NCBI GenBank assembly: GCA_947650285.1
Contig: CANTFL010001122.1
Location: 62,001-126,000, forward strand
Direction of reading: 5' to 3'
Length of the DNA: 64,000 nucleotides
Origin: Hyaloperonospora brassicae
Taxonomy: Eukaryota > Oomycota > Peronosporomycetes > Peronosporales > Peronosporaceae
A program made the position numbers and the translations under genes. The notes below the pieces were generated by a model, which was not told where the DNA came from, did no database searches, and was given only the letters and a program-made list of their open reading frames with translations. This document shows positions 1-10,231 of this stretch, piece by piece (positions within the stretch are counted from its first letter, which is position 1; every line of letters starts with the position of its first letter).

Positions 1-2225
1 TTTGTAAATTGATTGCAGTATACTCGTGATATAATTGTATTGCGCTTTGCAACTTCAGGATTTACAAGAGCATATAGACTCTCGAAAAGAGGTACGTTTC
101 ACCAGTGGACTCGATAACCCGATGTCTCATTCATCAAAGAGTCGCGTCGCAACGGGATGGACGCTTCCCGAACGCATACAGCTCATGAACGCATTCGCAC
201 ACGCCCCTCAAGCTCGAATACTGCTACTTGTTAGGTATCGATGCGATGGGTATACTCGACAAAGTAGTACCTGACGACAACTACATAGCAGCATTAGCTG
301 CTAGTATCCCATCGGAGAGCGCTTGGTGAACCAAGAAGGTGTGGGTATTATTGCTCTGCACGATTCAGCGCGTCCAAGCCACAAACGCGGAATCGCGAAT
401 GCCATCGGGTGCACGTCGCAATGTATCGATTGTTTTACAACAGACAATCGTGTTAAGCTTTTCGTCGCCTGCAAATTGAAAGCAAACTCAGTAGTCTCAC
501 GGTATTTGTTGGTCCTCACGATCACAGCCACAACGTTCATGCCGAAGTCTTCGAATGTTTGTACGTCGGCGGCGTGACAGTAGACCACCTCTACTCCACC
601 TTGCCGGCCGCAGGTAAAGCGAAAGTGGCCGACATCCCACTGCGTTGAGTTAGTATCATCAGCGCCATTCGTGCTTGGAGACAAAAACCCGAATACACGC
701 GTTGTGAGTAACGCCGTGAGCGGTCGAGCGTAAAACACTTGGTCGTCGCTTCGAGTTCCTACGAAAACCTCCATGGCAGACGCATTCCTCGTCCCGCTGG
801 TGTTTAGGCAGCTCGCTTTTAGAGGCAGATTTGGAGGCACTTCGTCGGTCCCATATGGGCTGCGAGCGGACCTGGAAACACTGCATGCGTCACAATCCAG
901 ATGCCTCTTGCTGCAAAAGTTACTGCTGTTTTGACGCAGCATTCCATGGCTGAACAGTCTCGAGCTGAATGTCAGCGTGCAACATGTGCGACTCCGACAG
1001 GATTTTATGCTGCGACAGACTCGAAAGGATAGGGCTACTAATGCTACGGTCCAGCGTAGTAGCGAGTTGGTAACACGTCCAGGAGTTGCATTGAAATTGC
1101 AGGAACGCCGCTGAGGCTCTAGCAAAGTTAAGTGTCGGTGTATGCCGCTGGGACGAATTGGTATGCAAGGTGATTGCGTGGTGCCTAGGGTCATACAGAT
1201 GACATGCACCGCGACTAGCGACGCTCTGGTTACTACTGTTGCTAGCAACTAGCGTGGAGCAGGTCTCTCGTTGATGTTGAGACTCGGTATGAGACGAGAA
1301 CACACGTCCGTCGTGTCAGTGGGACGTTCCGATGTGCGTAGAGACTGAAAGCGAAGACGGGGGCCCTACGCATTGCTGAGAGGCGACTCGGTTTTCGCGT
1401 CGTCGTTCGCACCGCCTGTAAAGTCAAAGTCGTTCTCGATTGTCGATAGCATCTACGTGCTTGCCGCCGCAAGACCATAGAGTTCAGTGTGGAGTACGTA
1501 GTCCATCGACGCCCTCCTGTGGTCAATCGTTCACTAGCAGTGGACAACTACTCCACTGCGGGCGCGCGTGGGTGGGTGGAGGGGAAGGACTCTTTCTGCA
1601 CGCGAAGAAGGCCGTCGTGGACACTCCCTACCCGCGCGTTACGATCGACAATTCAACGCGTCACCTAATCGTGTCCCATCCTTGTCCCTGCGCTCCCTGC
1701 AGCAGCTCGGACAGGAACTGGGCGCCCGTGTCCCAACGCGGCCATTGCTCGATTCAGGCTGTCCCGTGCGCGGCTCTCCTGCCCACAAACTCGACGAGAC
1801 GCAGCAACGCTCGTGGAGATCGGTCTTGCGACAAAAGCTGAACGCCTCAGTCTCAAGATCCCGACTTTGTCGCGGCGACTTTGCCAGGCTCGTCGCTGTC
1901 GCCGTCGTCGTGTCTCCGGCCCTTTCTCTCGTGCGCCACCACACCACCTTCCGAACGACTTCACCGCGTGCTATCCACACTTTAGCACAAACCAAAAGAC
2001 GGCCTACTACTTACTTACTACTTACTGCCGTTACGCAGGTCGAGATTTGTCCCTTTCAAGGCACTACGGGCGGCGTCGGTACTGTGGAAATCGCACCCGA
2101 TTTCCATCCCAACATCCGACAAACCCACTTGGAGCGTTCTGAACACCACCTGCACCCCATTTGCATTTTCTCACCTCTTCGCCCCCAAGACAAACCCGTA
2201 CCAGAGCTCTTCGCATCGTCACGAG
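1..2225. other. Interval without a secure gene
   Basis: Apart from the doubtful minus-strand ORF at 301-1248, only short overlapping frames are present on both strands. An acceptor-like TTCAG near 58 followed by a short open frame and a GTACGT donor-like site near 91 could mark a small exon of a gene starting outside the window, but nothing else supports it. The last few hundred bases before 2226 are the likely promoter and leader of the START/FYVE gene. Confidence 0.4.
301..1248 (-). CDS. Hypothetical ORF, unrecognised
   Basis: This is a 315-codon open frame on the minus strand, the longest in the first 2.2 kb. I do not recognise it. The C-terminal half (roughly residues 140-265) has balanced, protein-like composition with alternating hydrophobic and acidic stretches. 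The N-terminal half is rich in Cys, Ser and Arg and reads like non-coding sequence. No signal peptide, membrane segment or domain motif is evident. An intron acceptor-like CAG lies within the frame near position 465, so the true exon may be shorter. It could be an exon of an unrecognised gene, a pseudogene or chance. Confidence 0.25.
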   Translation of the reverse strand: MLATVVTRASLVAVHVICMTLGTTQSPCIPIRPSGIHRHLTLLEPQRRSCNFNATPGRVTNSLLRWTVALVALSFRVCRSIKSCRSRTCCTLTFSSRLFSHGMLRQNSSNFCSKRHLDCDACSVSRSARSPYGTDEVPPNLPLKASCLNTSGTRNASAMEVFVGTRSDDQVFYARPLTALLTTRVFGFLSPSTNGADDTNSTQWDVGHFRFTCGRQGGVEVVYCHAADVQTFEDFGMNVVAVIVRTNKYRETTEFAFNLQATKSLTRLSVVKQSIHCDVHPMAFAIPRLWLGRAESCRAIIPTPSWFTKRSPMGY

Positions 2226-4115
2226 ATGCTCGACTCCCCCGTTCCGTCGTGTCCGAACATTGAGCTCACGCCAGCCGAGCGCGCTCGGTACGACCGCAAA
2301 GTCGCGTCGTTTCTGTCGGACGCCGTGGCCAACTACTCGTCCCAAAGCGGACGGATTGACGAAGACGCGTGGATGCACGTGCGCCGTCGTCAGCAGCTTA
2401 GTATTTACAAGAGCGTCCAGGGGACACGGGATCCCCAAGTGACGCTCTTCAAAGGCATTGGCCTCATCTACGGGCCCGTGCAGGACGTCATGGACGGCCT
2501 CTATTGCGACACCACCGACGACCTCCGAGCGAGTAAGACGTTGCTCAAGTGCAAGTTAGTGGACGGCAAAATGGTGAACGTTCTTGAGCGTCGAAGCCAC
2601 GAGAATCCGTATCGCTTTGCCGGCATCAAGTGGTATGCGTCCAAAGCCGCGTGGGGACTCTCGAAGCACCGCGACGTGCTCGCGTATGAACGCATGGGCA
2701 CGACCAGAGACGCTCGAGGGAACGTCCTGGCCTACCACGTTGTGCACTCCATCGACCATCCCGCGTGGCCAATCGATGCGGTCAAGGGCACCAAGCGGGA
2801 ACACCACGTGACGTGCTTCTTGTACCGAACCTACGACAGTTGTCTCGTCGAGTGCTTCATCTGGTCCACTGTGTACAACTTGGACTCTGTCGCGCACCGC
2901 ATGGCCGAGTACGTTGTTGCTGGTGCGCTCCTCAGTGTCACGGACGCTTGCAACAGCGCACGTGCCAAGAAGTACTCGATGCTGATCAAACAGACGCAGA
3001 ACAGCGAGTGGCCGACCAACTCGAGCTGCCACATTTGCTACGGCCGGTCCTTCATGTCCGCCAACCGGCCGTGTGCCGGCTGCTTCCAGAGTGTCTGCAG
3101 AGCTTGTTCGGAATACCGCTTTGTCTTCCGCATCAACGCCAAGACTGGGCGACCGCATCAGCAGCGCTTCTGTAAGCTCTGTATCAACAGTTGTGTCATG
3201 ATTGACTCGCAGAACTTTGAGGTGTCGATCCAGAAAGGTCCAAGTGATCTTACAGCCAAATCGCATGGGGACGGGGGACCTCAATCATCCGTCCAGTGTG
3301 AAGCCGAACCGGCGCCGAGTTGCCGCAATGGTCTCAAGTCGTCGGTAATGACAACCAAGAGCTCGCAGTCGACCGTTGAAACGTGCTTGACCTCGAATTA
3401 CCTCGACTGGGCCAGTGACTGGAGCAGTCAGGACGGCGACGGCGACGACGATGAGTACCTCCACGAGTGTCTAGCAGCTGGACAAGATCGCACGAAGACC
3501 AAGAGCAATCACAGGGGCGGAGTGGTCTCGCTGTCGGATCTAAATGCAGAGGACAAGTTCTCGCCGTACCCCGCCACTCCGCCGTCGCACAAATCGCAGT
3601 CGGAAAGACGGGAACACCGCGTGCACCAAAAGCAGTCGGCATTGGCACAGCAGGCGCTGTCGATAGACAACCAGCAGTCACCACTCCACCTGTACGCAGC
3701 GACCCCTACCTGGTCGCAACGACACGAACGACCCGCGCAACTACCGCCTTTCCGATCGCCCCACAAGTCATCGGAGAGCAAGCGACCGCAGCATTCGGCT
3801 TGCACGTCGAGCAATGTCTCGAGCAAGAGCGGCGACGATGGTGATGCCAACACGCGGTCAGCAGCGGATCCTGGTCTTGGTCTGAGTAGGTTCGACCTTG
3901 GCATTGTCGACACTGCCTCTGCCGACGAGTTTGACGAGCTCGGTCTCAGCACGTACTCTGACGACCTCGGTTGCAGCATGTTCTCGGACGCTGGCGACCG
4001 TCCGCAGAGCAGACGACACCCGAGGTATGGCCGAACGAGTCATTTGGACAAGGATGGGTTCCTGTCGGACTTGTACTCGTTGTCGCGCTCGAGGATCCAC
4101 GGTCAGCACTATTAA
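2226..4115 (+). CDS. START-like domain protein with C-terminal FYVE-like zinc finger
   Basis: A single-exon gene of 629 residues. Residues about 15-235 have the pattern of oomycete START-related lipid-binding domains. Residues about 270-325 form a FYVE/RING-like double zinc site: CHIC, then CAGC, CRAC and finally CKLC, with basic residues between the last pairs. The last 300 residues are polar, Ser/Asp-rich and probably disordered. Proteins with START plus FYVE-related fingers are strongly expanded in oomycetes and are thought to bind phosphoinositide-containing endomembranes; that is family knowledge, not shown here. The classic FYVE basic motif (RRHHCR) is not intact, so phosphatidylinositol-3-phosphate binding is uncertain. 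The ATG at 2226 is the first in frame and follows a long upstream non-coding stretch. Confidence 0.85.
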   Translation: MLDSPVPSCPNIELTPAERARYDRKVASFLSDAVANYSSQSGRIDEDAWMHVRRRQQLSIYKSVQGTRDPQVTLFKGIGLIYGPVQDVMDGLYCDTTDDLRASKTLLKCKLVDGKMVNVLERRSHENPYRFAGIKWYASKAAWGLSKHRDVLAYERMGTTRDARGNVLAYHVVHSIDHPAWPIDAVKGTKREHHVTCFLYRTYDSCLVECFIWSTVYNLDSVAHRMAEYVVAGALLSVTDACNSARAKKYSMLIKQTQNSEWPTNSSCHICYGRSFMSANRPCAGCFQSVCRACSEYRFVFRINAKTGRPHQQRFCKLCINSCVMIDSQNFEVSIQKGPSDLTAKSHGDGGPQSSVQCEAEPAPSCRNGLKSSVMTTKSSQSTVETCLTSNYLDWASDWSSQDGDGDDDEYLHECLAAGQDRTKTKSNHRGGVVSLSDLNAEDKFSPYPATPPSHKSQSERREHRVHQKQSALAQQALSIDNQQSPLHLYAATPTWSQRHERPAQLPPFRSPHKSSESKRPQHSACTSSNVSSKSGDDGDANTRSAADPGLGLSRFDLGIVDTASADEFDELGLSTYSDDLGCSMFSDAGDRPQSRRHPRYGRTSHLDKDGFLSDLYSLSRSRIHGQHY

Positions 4116-4118
4116 GCT

Positions 4119-5547
4119 GCACACACCAGCACTAAATTAGCAAGGAAGTACGATAGGAATCATTTAACAGAAGCACGGTCCTCGACGGTAGGGGCTGCGC
4201 ATTAAACGCGGAGATTGAAGCGTCTCGATTTATCGGTTGTCGTTGTCAATCTCGTTCATCGTTCTAGCGACTGCATCAAAGTCGCGGCAAACGTCACACA
4301 ATGTCAGCTTGAGATAATGACAAAGGCCAACAAAGAGAAGTACGCTTACCATACGCGCGCCGCTGGCTTGCCATGTTTGTCAAAAGCCGTGAATCGGTCC
4401 CTGCAGCAACTTCATCAGGTCCATCTCGACCTTTGAAAGGCATCACGTCAATCCAAATTATTGCTCAAGTCCTTCGTCTCGAGCTGTCGTGATGATTCTC
4501 GTCGATGAATTTGCCACCGGTTGCTGTCTCGGAAATGTCGATGCTCACCCTTCTTGCAAATCCTTCCAGGAACTGTCGTCTCTATTTCATCTCCGCTGAT
4601 GTACACGCTTCAACAATCGTCGCAATGACTTCATCACCGTGCGCTGTAGCATGAACGATAAAGCCAGTGTTGACAAGTCTTCCAGTCTTCCATCCGGAGT
4701 GTTGGAGATGTATCGCTTCGTTCTTGCTTCGAGTGAAAACAGTGCCACGATATACCACCCCTTCTTCAGCCTGGTTAAACATTCCCGCTAAGCGTTTAGC
4801 TATCCGCAGTAGCATGCACCATTACCTTTGCGATCCCTCGGACACTAAAAGCAAAAAAACGTGACCACAGTGAGTGTATAGACGAAATATTTGGTGAACG
4901 TGCTTTCTAGCAATCTCACCCTGGCAATACTGGTGCTATACCTGCACACATAAGCAATGGAAATACACACACAAGCAATTAACCGTGACCCCCATCAGCC
5001 CCACCATCTCTTTCCAGATCTGCCATGCATCATGCCCAACAAGGCTTGGAGGACTCGGTCAAATTCCCACATACATAGGCACCAACGATATCGAGCCGAA
5101 CGCCGATGAAACCGTCAAATATCCACACAACGAGACAAACGCTTCCAGCAGCTCAGTATCCGCTATTTCAGCAGATGCAAACGGGTAGCATCACCACTCG
5201 CAGGATCGACACTTTTTCTCATTCTACTGCACCAATTCTGCCGTCTCTTCCACGAACTTAGCGTCAATTGTTTCCACGTACATGTCCGTGTGTATTGTTC
5301 CTCAGCACATCGCAGTGTCGCACGTGTCTTGTCCACCCGTTTCCGTCGCCCACCACAGCCTTTCTGCATCTCTTTCAGATAACAGAGTGACACACAAAAG
5401 CATAGAACGGGTTGTACAACTCGAGGCCCGACCCGACCTCCTCTTTATTTATCTGCTCTGGACATCACATTCATCTCTTCACTCGCCTGCTCAAGTCCCC
5501 CTCTCCCCTCTTGCGTTCGTTCCTTTCTGCTCCCCACTCACTTGCTT
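4119..5547. other. Intergenic, possible gene relic
   Basis: No secure gene. On the minus strand 4582-4815 holds a 77-codon frame of protein-like composition ending at a normal stop; it has no recognisable motif and no supporting upstream exon, so it may be the tail of a decayed gene. The remainder is rich in short frames without any pattern. Confidence 0.4.
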
Positions 5548-5830
5548 CTACGGTAGAAGCCCAACGACGTGGCGACCGAAGCTGTAGACGTAGTAGCCGG
5601 TCACACTGGTCACGAGCAGCAGAAAACTGTCTACAGAGGAGACCGAGCGAGAATACATTACGGTAAGACAAGTAAAAAACCCATCACAATCACCTCACGT
5701 CTCGTGCGCGCAAGAGGAACAATGAGATCGAAGCAAACGCACTGAAGATCGAGACCTCCCACCAGCTCAGCATCGTGAGTCCGAACTCGAGTTTGTACCA
5801 GCGGTATTGACGCGCCACGTAGTCGAACAT
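5548..5830 (-). CDS. Serine palmitoyltransferase small subunit (ssSPT-like)
   Basis: A two-exon gene, complement(join(5548..5630,5743..5830)), encoding 56 residues. It is visible only after splicing. Exon 1 ends in a GTGCGT donor (phase 1) and exon 2 begins after CTCTGTAG. The joined product has the hallmark of the family: an aromatic N-terminus (YRWY), the block FGLTMLSWWE, then IFNS across the splice site, and one hydrophobic transmembrane segment. The WWE/FNS signature and the total length match plant ssSPT and animal SPTSSA/B. These subunits sit in the ER membrane, bind the LCB1-LCB2 heterodimer and strongly stimulate condensation of serine with palmitoyl-CoA, the first step of sphingolipid synthesis. 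The start is the ATG at 5830; the frame stays open to about 5890 but without another ATG. Identification is confident; expression is untested. Confidence 0.85.
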
Positions 5831-5993
5831 GGCAGAGAGCGCTCGCTTATCGTCGTCGCTTGCTTTCTTGCCTACTTGTTGTTGCACCACGAGGCGTTTA
5901 TAAACTTTCGCAGGATATCGGCTGACCTGAACTCATGCGCTATCCAAATCATATTTTACATGCAGCCATCTCGAAATGTCGTTTTGGACGACC

Positions 5994-6028
<35 letters not shown>
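5994..6028. repeat. (CTGT)n microsatellite
   Basis: About nine perfect tandem copies of the tetranucleotide TGTC/CTGT lie between the ssSPT-like gene and the SPPL protease gene. This is a simple sequence repeat with no evident function. Confidence 0.9.
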
Positions 6029-6330
6029 TTGTTCGATCCTAGAGAGGCCCTATGACGAAGGACGGCACTGCAATAGCAACACTGAGCCAATTGTTATTGT
6101 GCCGCAAAGCTATCGACTTGTACTTTTCTGGTTACAGACGTACGGGTGTCAATCGGCAGAGCGCTACAATTCAGAGCTTCTCAACTAGTAGAAAACCATC
6201 GGACGTGTCTGAGATAGCCAGCGAAACTCGCGTGAATGGCAGATGATTCAACAGGACGAACGCGCTTTGCAGGCAGTGTCTTGCTGGGCGAATAGTTCCA
6301 GCACAGCTGAAGACCACATACGATAATCAC

Positions 6331-8400
6331 CTAGGAACTTGGCGATCGTAGTAGCGGCATGTGGTCTCCTTCGCTGAATCTGCCAGCCGCGTCTCGCGTG
6401 TCTCCACTCGCAACTCCGGGAAGCCGTTCCTCGGACCCGACCGCTCGGTATCCAGAGCCTTCGCTCCCTCGTCTCTTACTATCGACTCCAACACCAGTAG
6501 TCCACATGGCGCTGAAATGCCCATTTCGTTTTGATGCAATGACGAGAGAGCCCAAAGTCGTCGGTACGAGGTACATCAGTGCTGGTTGGCCCGTTGCCGT
6601 GAGCATCACAGCCGCATTGGCAAGCGCGAGGCCGATGGCGTAGCCAACAGCCAGTAAACGGAAGTAGCTTGTCGTTTTCTGAGCGTCATCGAATCGCAGC
6701 GCAAACGAAAGGAGCATGCCTGGCAAAATGATGTCGCCAAGACCGAGCATGCTGACACCGCCAGCCCAATTGAGCATGCGCGGTATCATAAGAAGCATTG
6801 GCATTGGCTCGGGATCGACACAGGCTTGATAGTGGGGATACCTCTCGCAGAAGTCAACGCCTGGGTAGCCGTCTTTCGTGTACGCGGCTGGTCCTCCGGT
6901 GGCCACGTCTTCCATAACGCTGGAGCCGAACACAATGGGCGACAGGAACACGAAGAACACGTCGTAGAAGAAGCCAAGCGTAAGGAACACCGTAGCAACT
7001 TTGAGGGTTGGCAACTGCACCGATTGCAGAAACACAAAGCAAAGGCAGATGCCCATGAAATCTTGCAAGATCCAGTAGTCACGTCGGTGCAGATACCACA
7101 CAATCGCAAGCGCGCAACTCGGCAAAAGTCCAAGAAGCTCAGATAAGCGAGCGGTGCCGCCAATACAATGAGACAACGCGACCTCACGAGCAGCCAAGCT
7201 CGGCATCCACTTTTCCAATGCAGGCGTTGTTACCACCTGCGCCATCGAAGCTGTAGCAGACACCGCGAAAAGCACAGGGATAGCACCGGCAATCTTTACA
7301 TAGTAGAACACCGTCAAAATCACTCCAGCCGAGATGATGAATCCCACTGCATGTCGAACATCAAGTTCCCATACGCCACGGCCTTCCTCCTCGCAGCTTT
7401 CCTCTTCCATGTGCAGCCCATGGTGGTCATATGGTGCACGACCGTCATCGTGACTCGGTACCACCCTAGCCGAATGATACGCTGCTCCGATTGCGGTTGC
7501 TACGCCCAGCGCCCACAACAACATCGACGAGACGTCGATTATCGGCAGTTCCCGTCGATAGGTGCGTGCCACGAGTGACGACGCAGAGTATTTGTCCATC
7601 ACCGCCTGCAACTTGTTTCCATCAGCGATCGTCAGGTACACCACTGGAAGAGTCACCGCTTTGGCTACTGTTCGATTCGCCGCGCCCATGAGCACAAACG
7701 TGTCCCACATGCAGCAGACCTGATGCCTCGTGCCGTTTGCATGTCCCGTGAGTACACACGACCGCGACGGGCACCTGTGATTGCTACTGCACTCGTCGGC
7801 ATCAGTGAGCCACACAGGAGTAGCCAGTTTGTCCACAAACGCTTGACCACGACTACAGTCGTACTCGAACACGGGCTTGTCGACCGTTGCACCACTTGTC
7901 GCTCGAGCCATGCGGTCTTCAGTCTCGTCTCCGCTTGACATCACGTCAGTAGCACACAAGTCGGACCCATTGCGACACGCGATGGCTTCAAACACAGCGC
8001 GTTTCGTGCCTCGGATGATCACGCCCGAAGCTCCAGCGGCTTGAGCCCTCAGTGCCTTTGCAACGAACGAACAGTTGCCCCGATCGACTACGACCAGAGC
8101 GTTCGTAGTAGCAGATGCAGTAGTGCGCGTGGCTGTGTCGTGTGGTGCACACCCGTCACGATTGCCGGCGGGTAACTGCAGTAGTGACTGGTCGTGGGCT
8201 TTGGACCGCGCGAAAAGGGCGCGGCCCCAACCGGCCGTGGCGCTGGGGGAGCTGAAAAAGTGCTGGACAAGAGGAGAAGACGCGTGCGGTGAAGAAGGCG
8301 GTAGACGGATCGACAGACTGCCAGTGGGTACGACGCCCTGTGCGCGACGGAGAGAGCACAGGAGCAGCAGAAGTCGCCATGCGAACGACGTCTGCTTCAT
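6331..8400 (-). CDS. Signal peptide peptidase-like aspartic protease (SPPL2 type)
   Basis: A single exon of 689 residues. A cleavable signal peptide (a run of leucines after KQTSFAWR) is followed by a lumenal protease-associated (PA) domain at about 75-260, with Cys-rich loops. About nine transmembrane segments follow, from residue 290. The three GxGD-protease motifs are in order: YD in FFYDVFF (about 478), GLGD in SMLGLGDIILPG (about 553) and PAL in QPALMYL (about 605). The two aspartates are therefore intact and the enzyme should be active. PA domain plus SPP core defines the SPPL2a/b/c and plant SPPL group, which cleaves type II membrane proteins in endosomes, lysosomes or vacuoles. The C-terminus is a short soluble tail. 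The start ATG gives an immediate signal peptide. SPP itself, which lacks the PA domain, is excluded. Confidence 0.93.
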   Translation of the reverse strand: MKQTSFAWRLLLLLCSLRRAQGVVPTGSLSIRLPPSSPHASSPLVQHFFSSPSATAGWGRALFARSKAHDQSLLQLPAGNRDGCAPHDTATRTTASATTNALVVVDRGNCSFVAKALRAQAAGASGVIIRGTKRAVFEAIACRNGSDLCATDVMSSGDETEDRMARATSGATVDKPVFEYDCSRGQAFVDKLATPVWLTDADECSSNHRCPSRSCVLTGHANGTRHQVCCMWDTFVLMGAANRTVAKAVTLPVVYLTIADGNKLQAVMDKYSASSLVARTYRRELPIIDVSSMLLWALGVATAIGAAYHSARVVPSHDDGRAPYDHHGLHMEEESCEEEGRGVWELDVRHAVGFIISAGVILTVFYYVKIAGAIPVLFAVSATASMAQVVTTPALEKWMPSLAAREVALSHCIGGTARLSELLGLLPSCALAIVWYLHRRDYWILQDFMGICLCFVFLQSVQLPTLKVATVFLTLGFFYDVFFVFLSPIVFGSSVMEDVATGGPAAYTKDGYPGVDFCERYPHYQACVDPEPMPMLLMIPRMLNWAGGVSMLGLGDIILPGMLLSFALRFDDAQKTTSYFRLLAVGYAIGLALANAAVMLTATGQPALMYLVPTTLGSLVIASKRNGHFSAMWTTGVGVDSKRRGSEGSGYRAVGSEERLPGVASGDTRDAAGRFSEGDHMPLLRSPSS

Positions 8401-10231
8401 GAACGTAAGGAGATCGATACCGGTGATGGGTCGGTGGATGTGCGCAAAGAGCGTTGAGACGTCCTGGTAGTCAAGAAGAGGGGCTACAGGAGGACGGTAT
8501 GTACCGGTATCGCAAAGGCAGCCACGTTGTTGATCTGCTCGATGGGATCGAGCGTTCGCAAAGTTACGATAGGTGTAACCTTGACATCACCGACTGCATC
8601 AGTGTCGTGATCAGACTGTAGCTCATCCTATATTTCGATTCGTGAAATGATAGCGCCGTCGTCACCGACAGAATGGCTGCTATGGAATCGACACATCCGT
8701 CAACAAGTCATAATGCAGTACATGTCATCGAGTGTACATCTTCGATGCCGGTGATCCAAGTGTCAATGTACTTGGTCCACAAAACGCAGGATCGAGGACG
8801 ACAATGGTATCGAAAGCAGTCGGAATAGCGCTACTATCATCACCATTATCGTGCTCATCTCCACTTGTTTCGATTGTTGCGGCTCGTTCAAAGCGAGCAA
8901 GTCATAGATGGCTCTCATTGCCTACAAACAGTCTGCTTTGCCTTCGAGGAGGTTCTGTGCACTGGATATGCTCAGGGAGCACGACACGTAGTAAAGAAGC
9001 GCATCGGGAGATGCTGCAGTTAGGAAGTTGGTGCGGATGATGTCTGTACCATTTGTGATGCAGCGCGAGGGTAACAAAGTCGCTGAAGTTGGCTCAGTTG
9101 GACAGACTGTGTAGCAAGAGAACGACTTTTGTGCGATCGACACGAGCAGTGGGGAATGTCGTTTTTCCATGAGAGTTGCGGAATGACTACGGGAACGACG
9201 AGGTCATAACTTTCAGCTTCTCGTAAGTCCTGCGTCAAATGCACTTGACTGCATGGCTGATAAGTTACAATGTTTGCAACAAGAGGTAGACCTCTTGACG
9301 ATCCGTTGAGCGCTTCTGCTAGGCCTAACAATGACGTGCAAACCGCTCAGAGGATCGTCAAGTTCCAAATGCAGGGCGTTCATTAAAGCTGCAGATTTGT
9401 GACACCATTGCAAGGTACTTGTAATCGAGCAACGTTCATGTTGACATGTATGAAGTGTATCGTTCCATACCAGGAGATGACGGTAAGTTGCGTCGGAAGA
9501 AATGATATGATAGCACATGGAATAACATGTTGACTGACGTCGAGCAGCTTGGCTGGGAATAGTAATGGAAGACCCGCAGCGTACGATCATAACCCATACA
9601 GAGAATTCAATGAGGTCGAGTCGGACCGCAAGGCGATCCTGACAACACCGTTAATGTTTCGCATCCATATCGGATCTACCGCCAGCAATGCCTCAGGTTC
9701 TTTGTGTTGCAGGCACATCAGCCGTCATTCCCACAAGGGGCTGCAACTCATCAGCACCTGCGTATTCCCATGCGCTTGTCGTGATTACAGCAGCTATGTG
9801 GACACGGTCCCCATTCGCGATTTGACTGGTTCTGAATGCACTCGACAGTCGCGACCTTGTTGTAGGCCAAGTTTCGAGCGTGCAACTGCCAACCAATTGG
9901 TGCTACATCGAAAAAGATGATCGGGCATGTCGCGACGAACAATTAGCGACGCGTTTTGCTGCAGCATGTGACGACAGGTAAGCTGGCCTCAAGCAAGACG
10001 ACTCTTTGCCTTTCACCATTTTGCCCGGAGTCAGTGCTGCTACACGAAGAGTGCTTTTCGGTACTAGCAGTTTCTGCTTGCCGAAATACACGCATACCTT
10101 TGCCTGGTGATTGGCAGTTTGATACTGCAAGCACTGGCAGCATGGCAAATCCGGTCAGCAAGCATCGGACTTACTAGCAGCCTTTATTCGAGTCGCGGGG
10201 CACAACACTTGAGCTTGACGTTCCGATCTAT
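8401..10231. other. Intergenic, no gene recognised
   Basis: Only short overlapping frames on both strands, none with a recognisable motif or plausible splice continuity. The first few hundred bases carry the likely promoter of the divergent SPPL protease gene. Confidence 0.4.
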
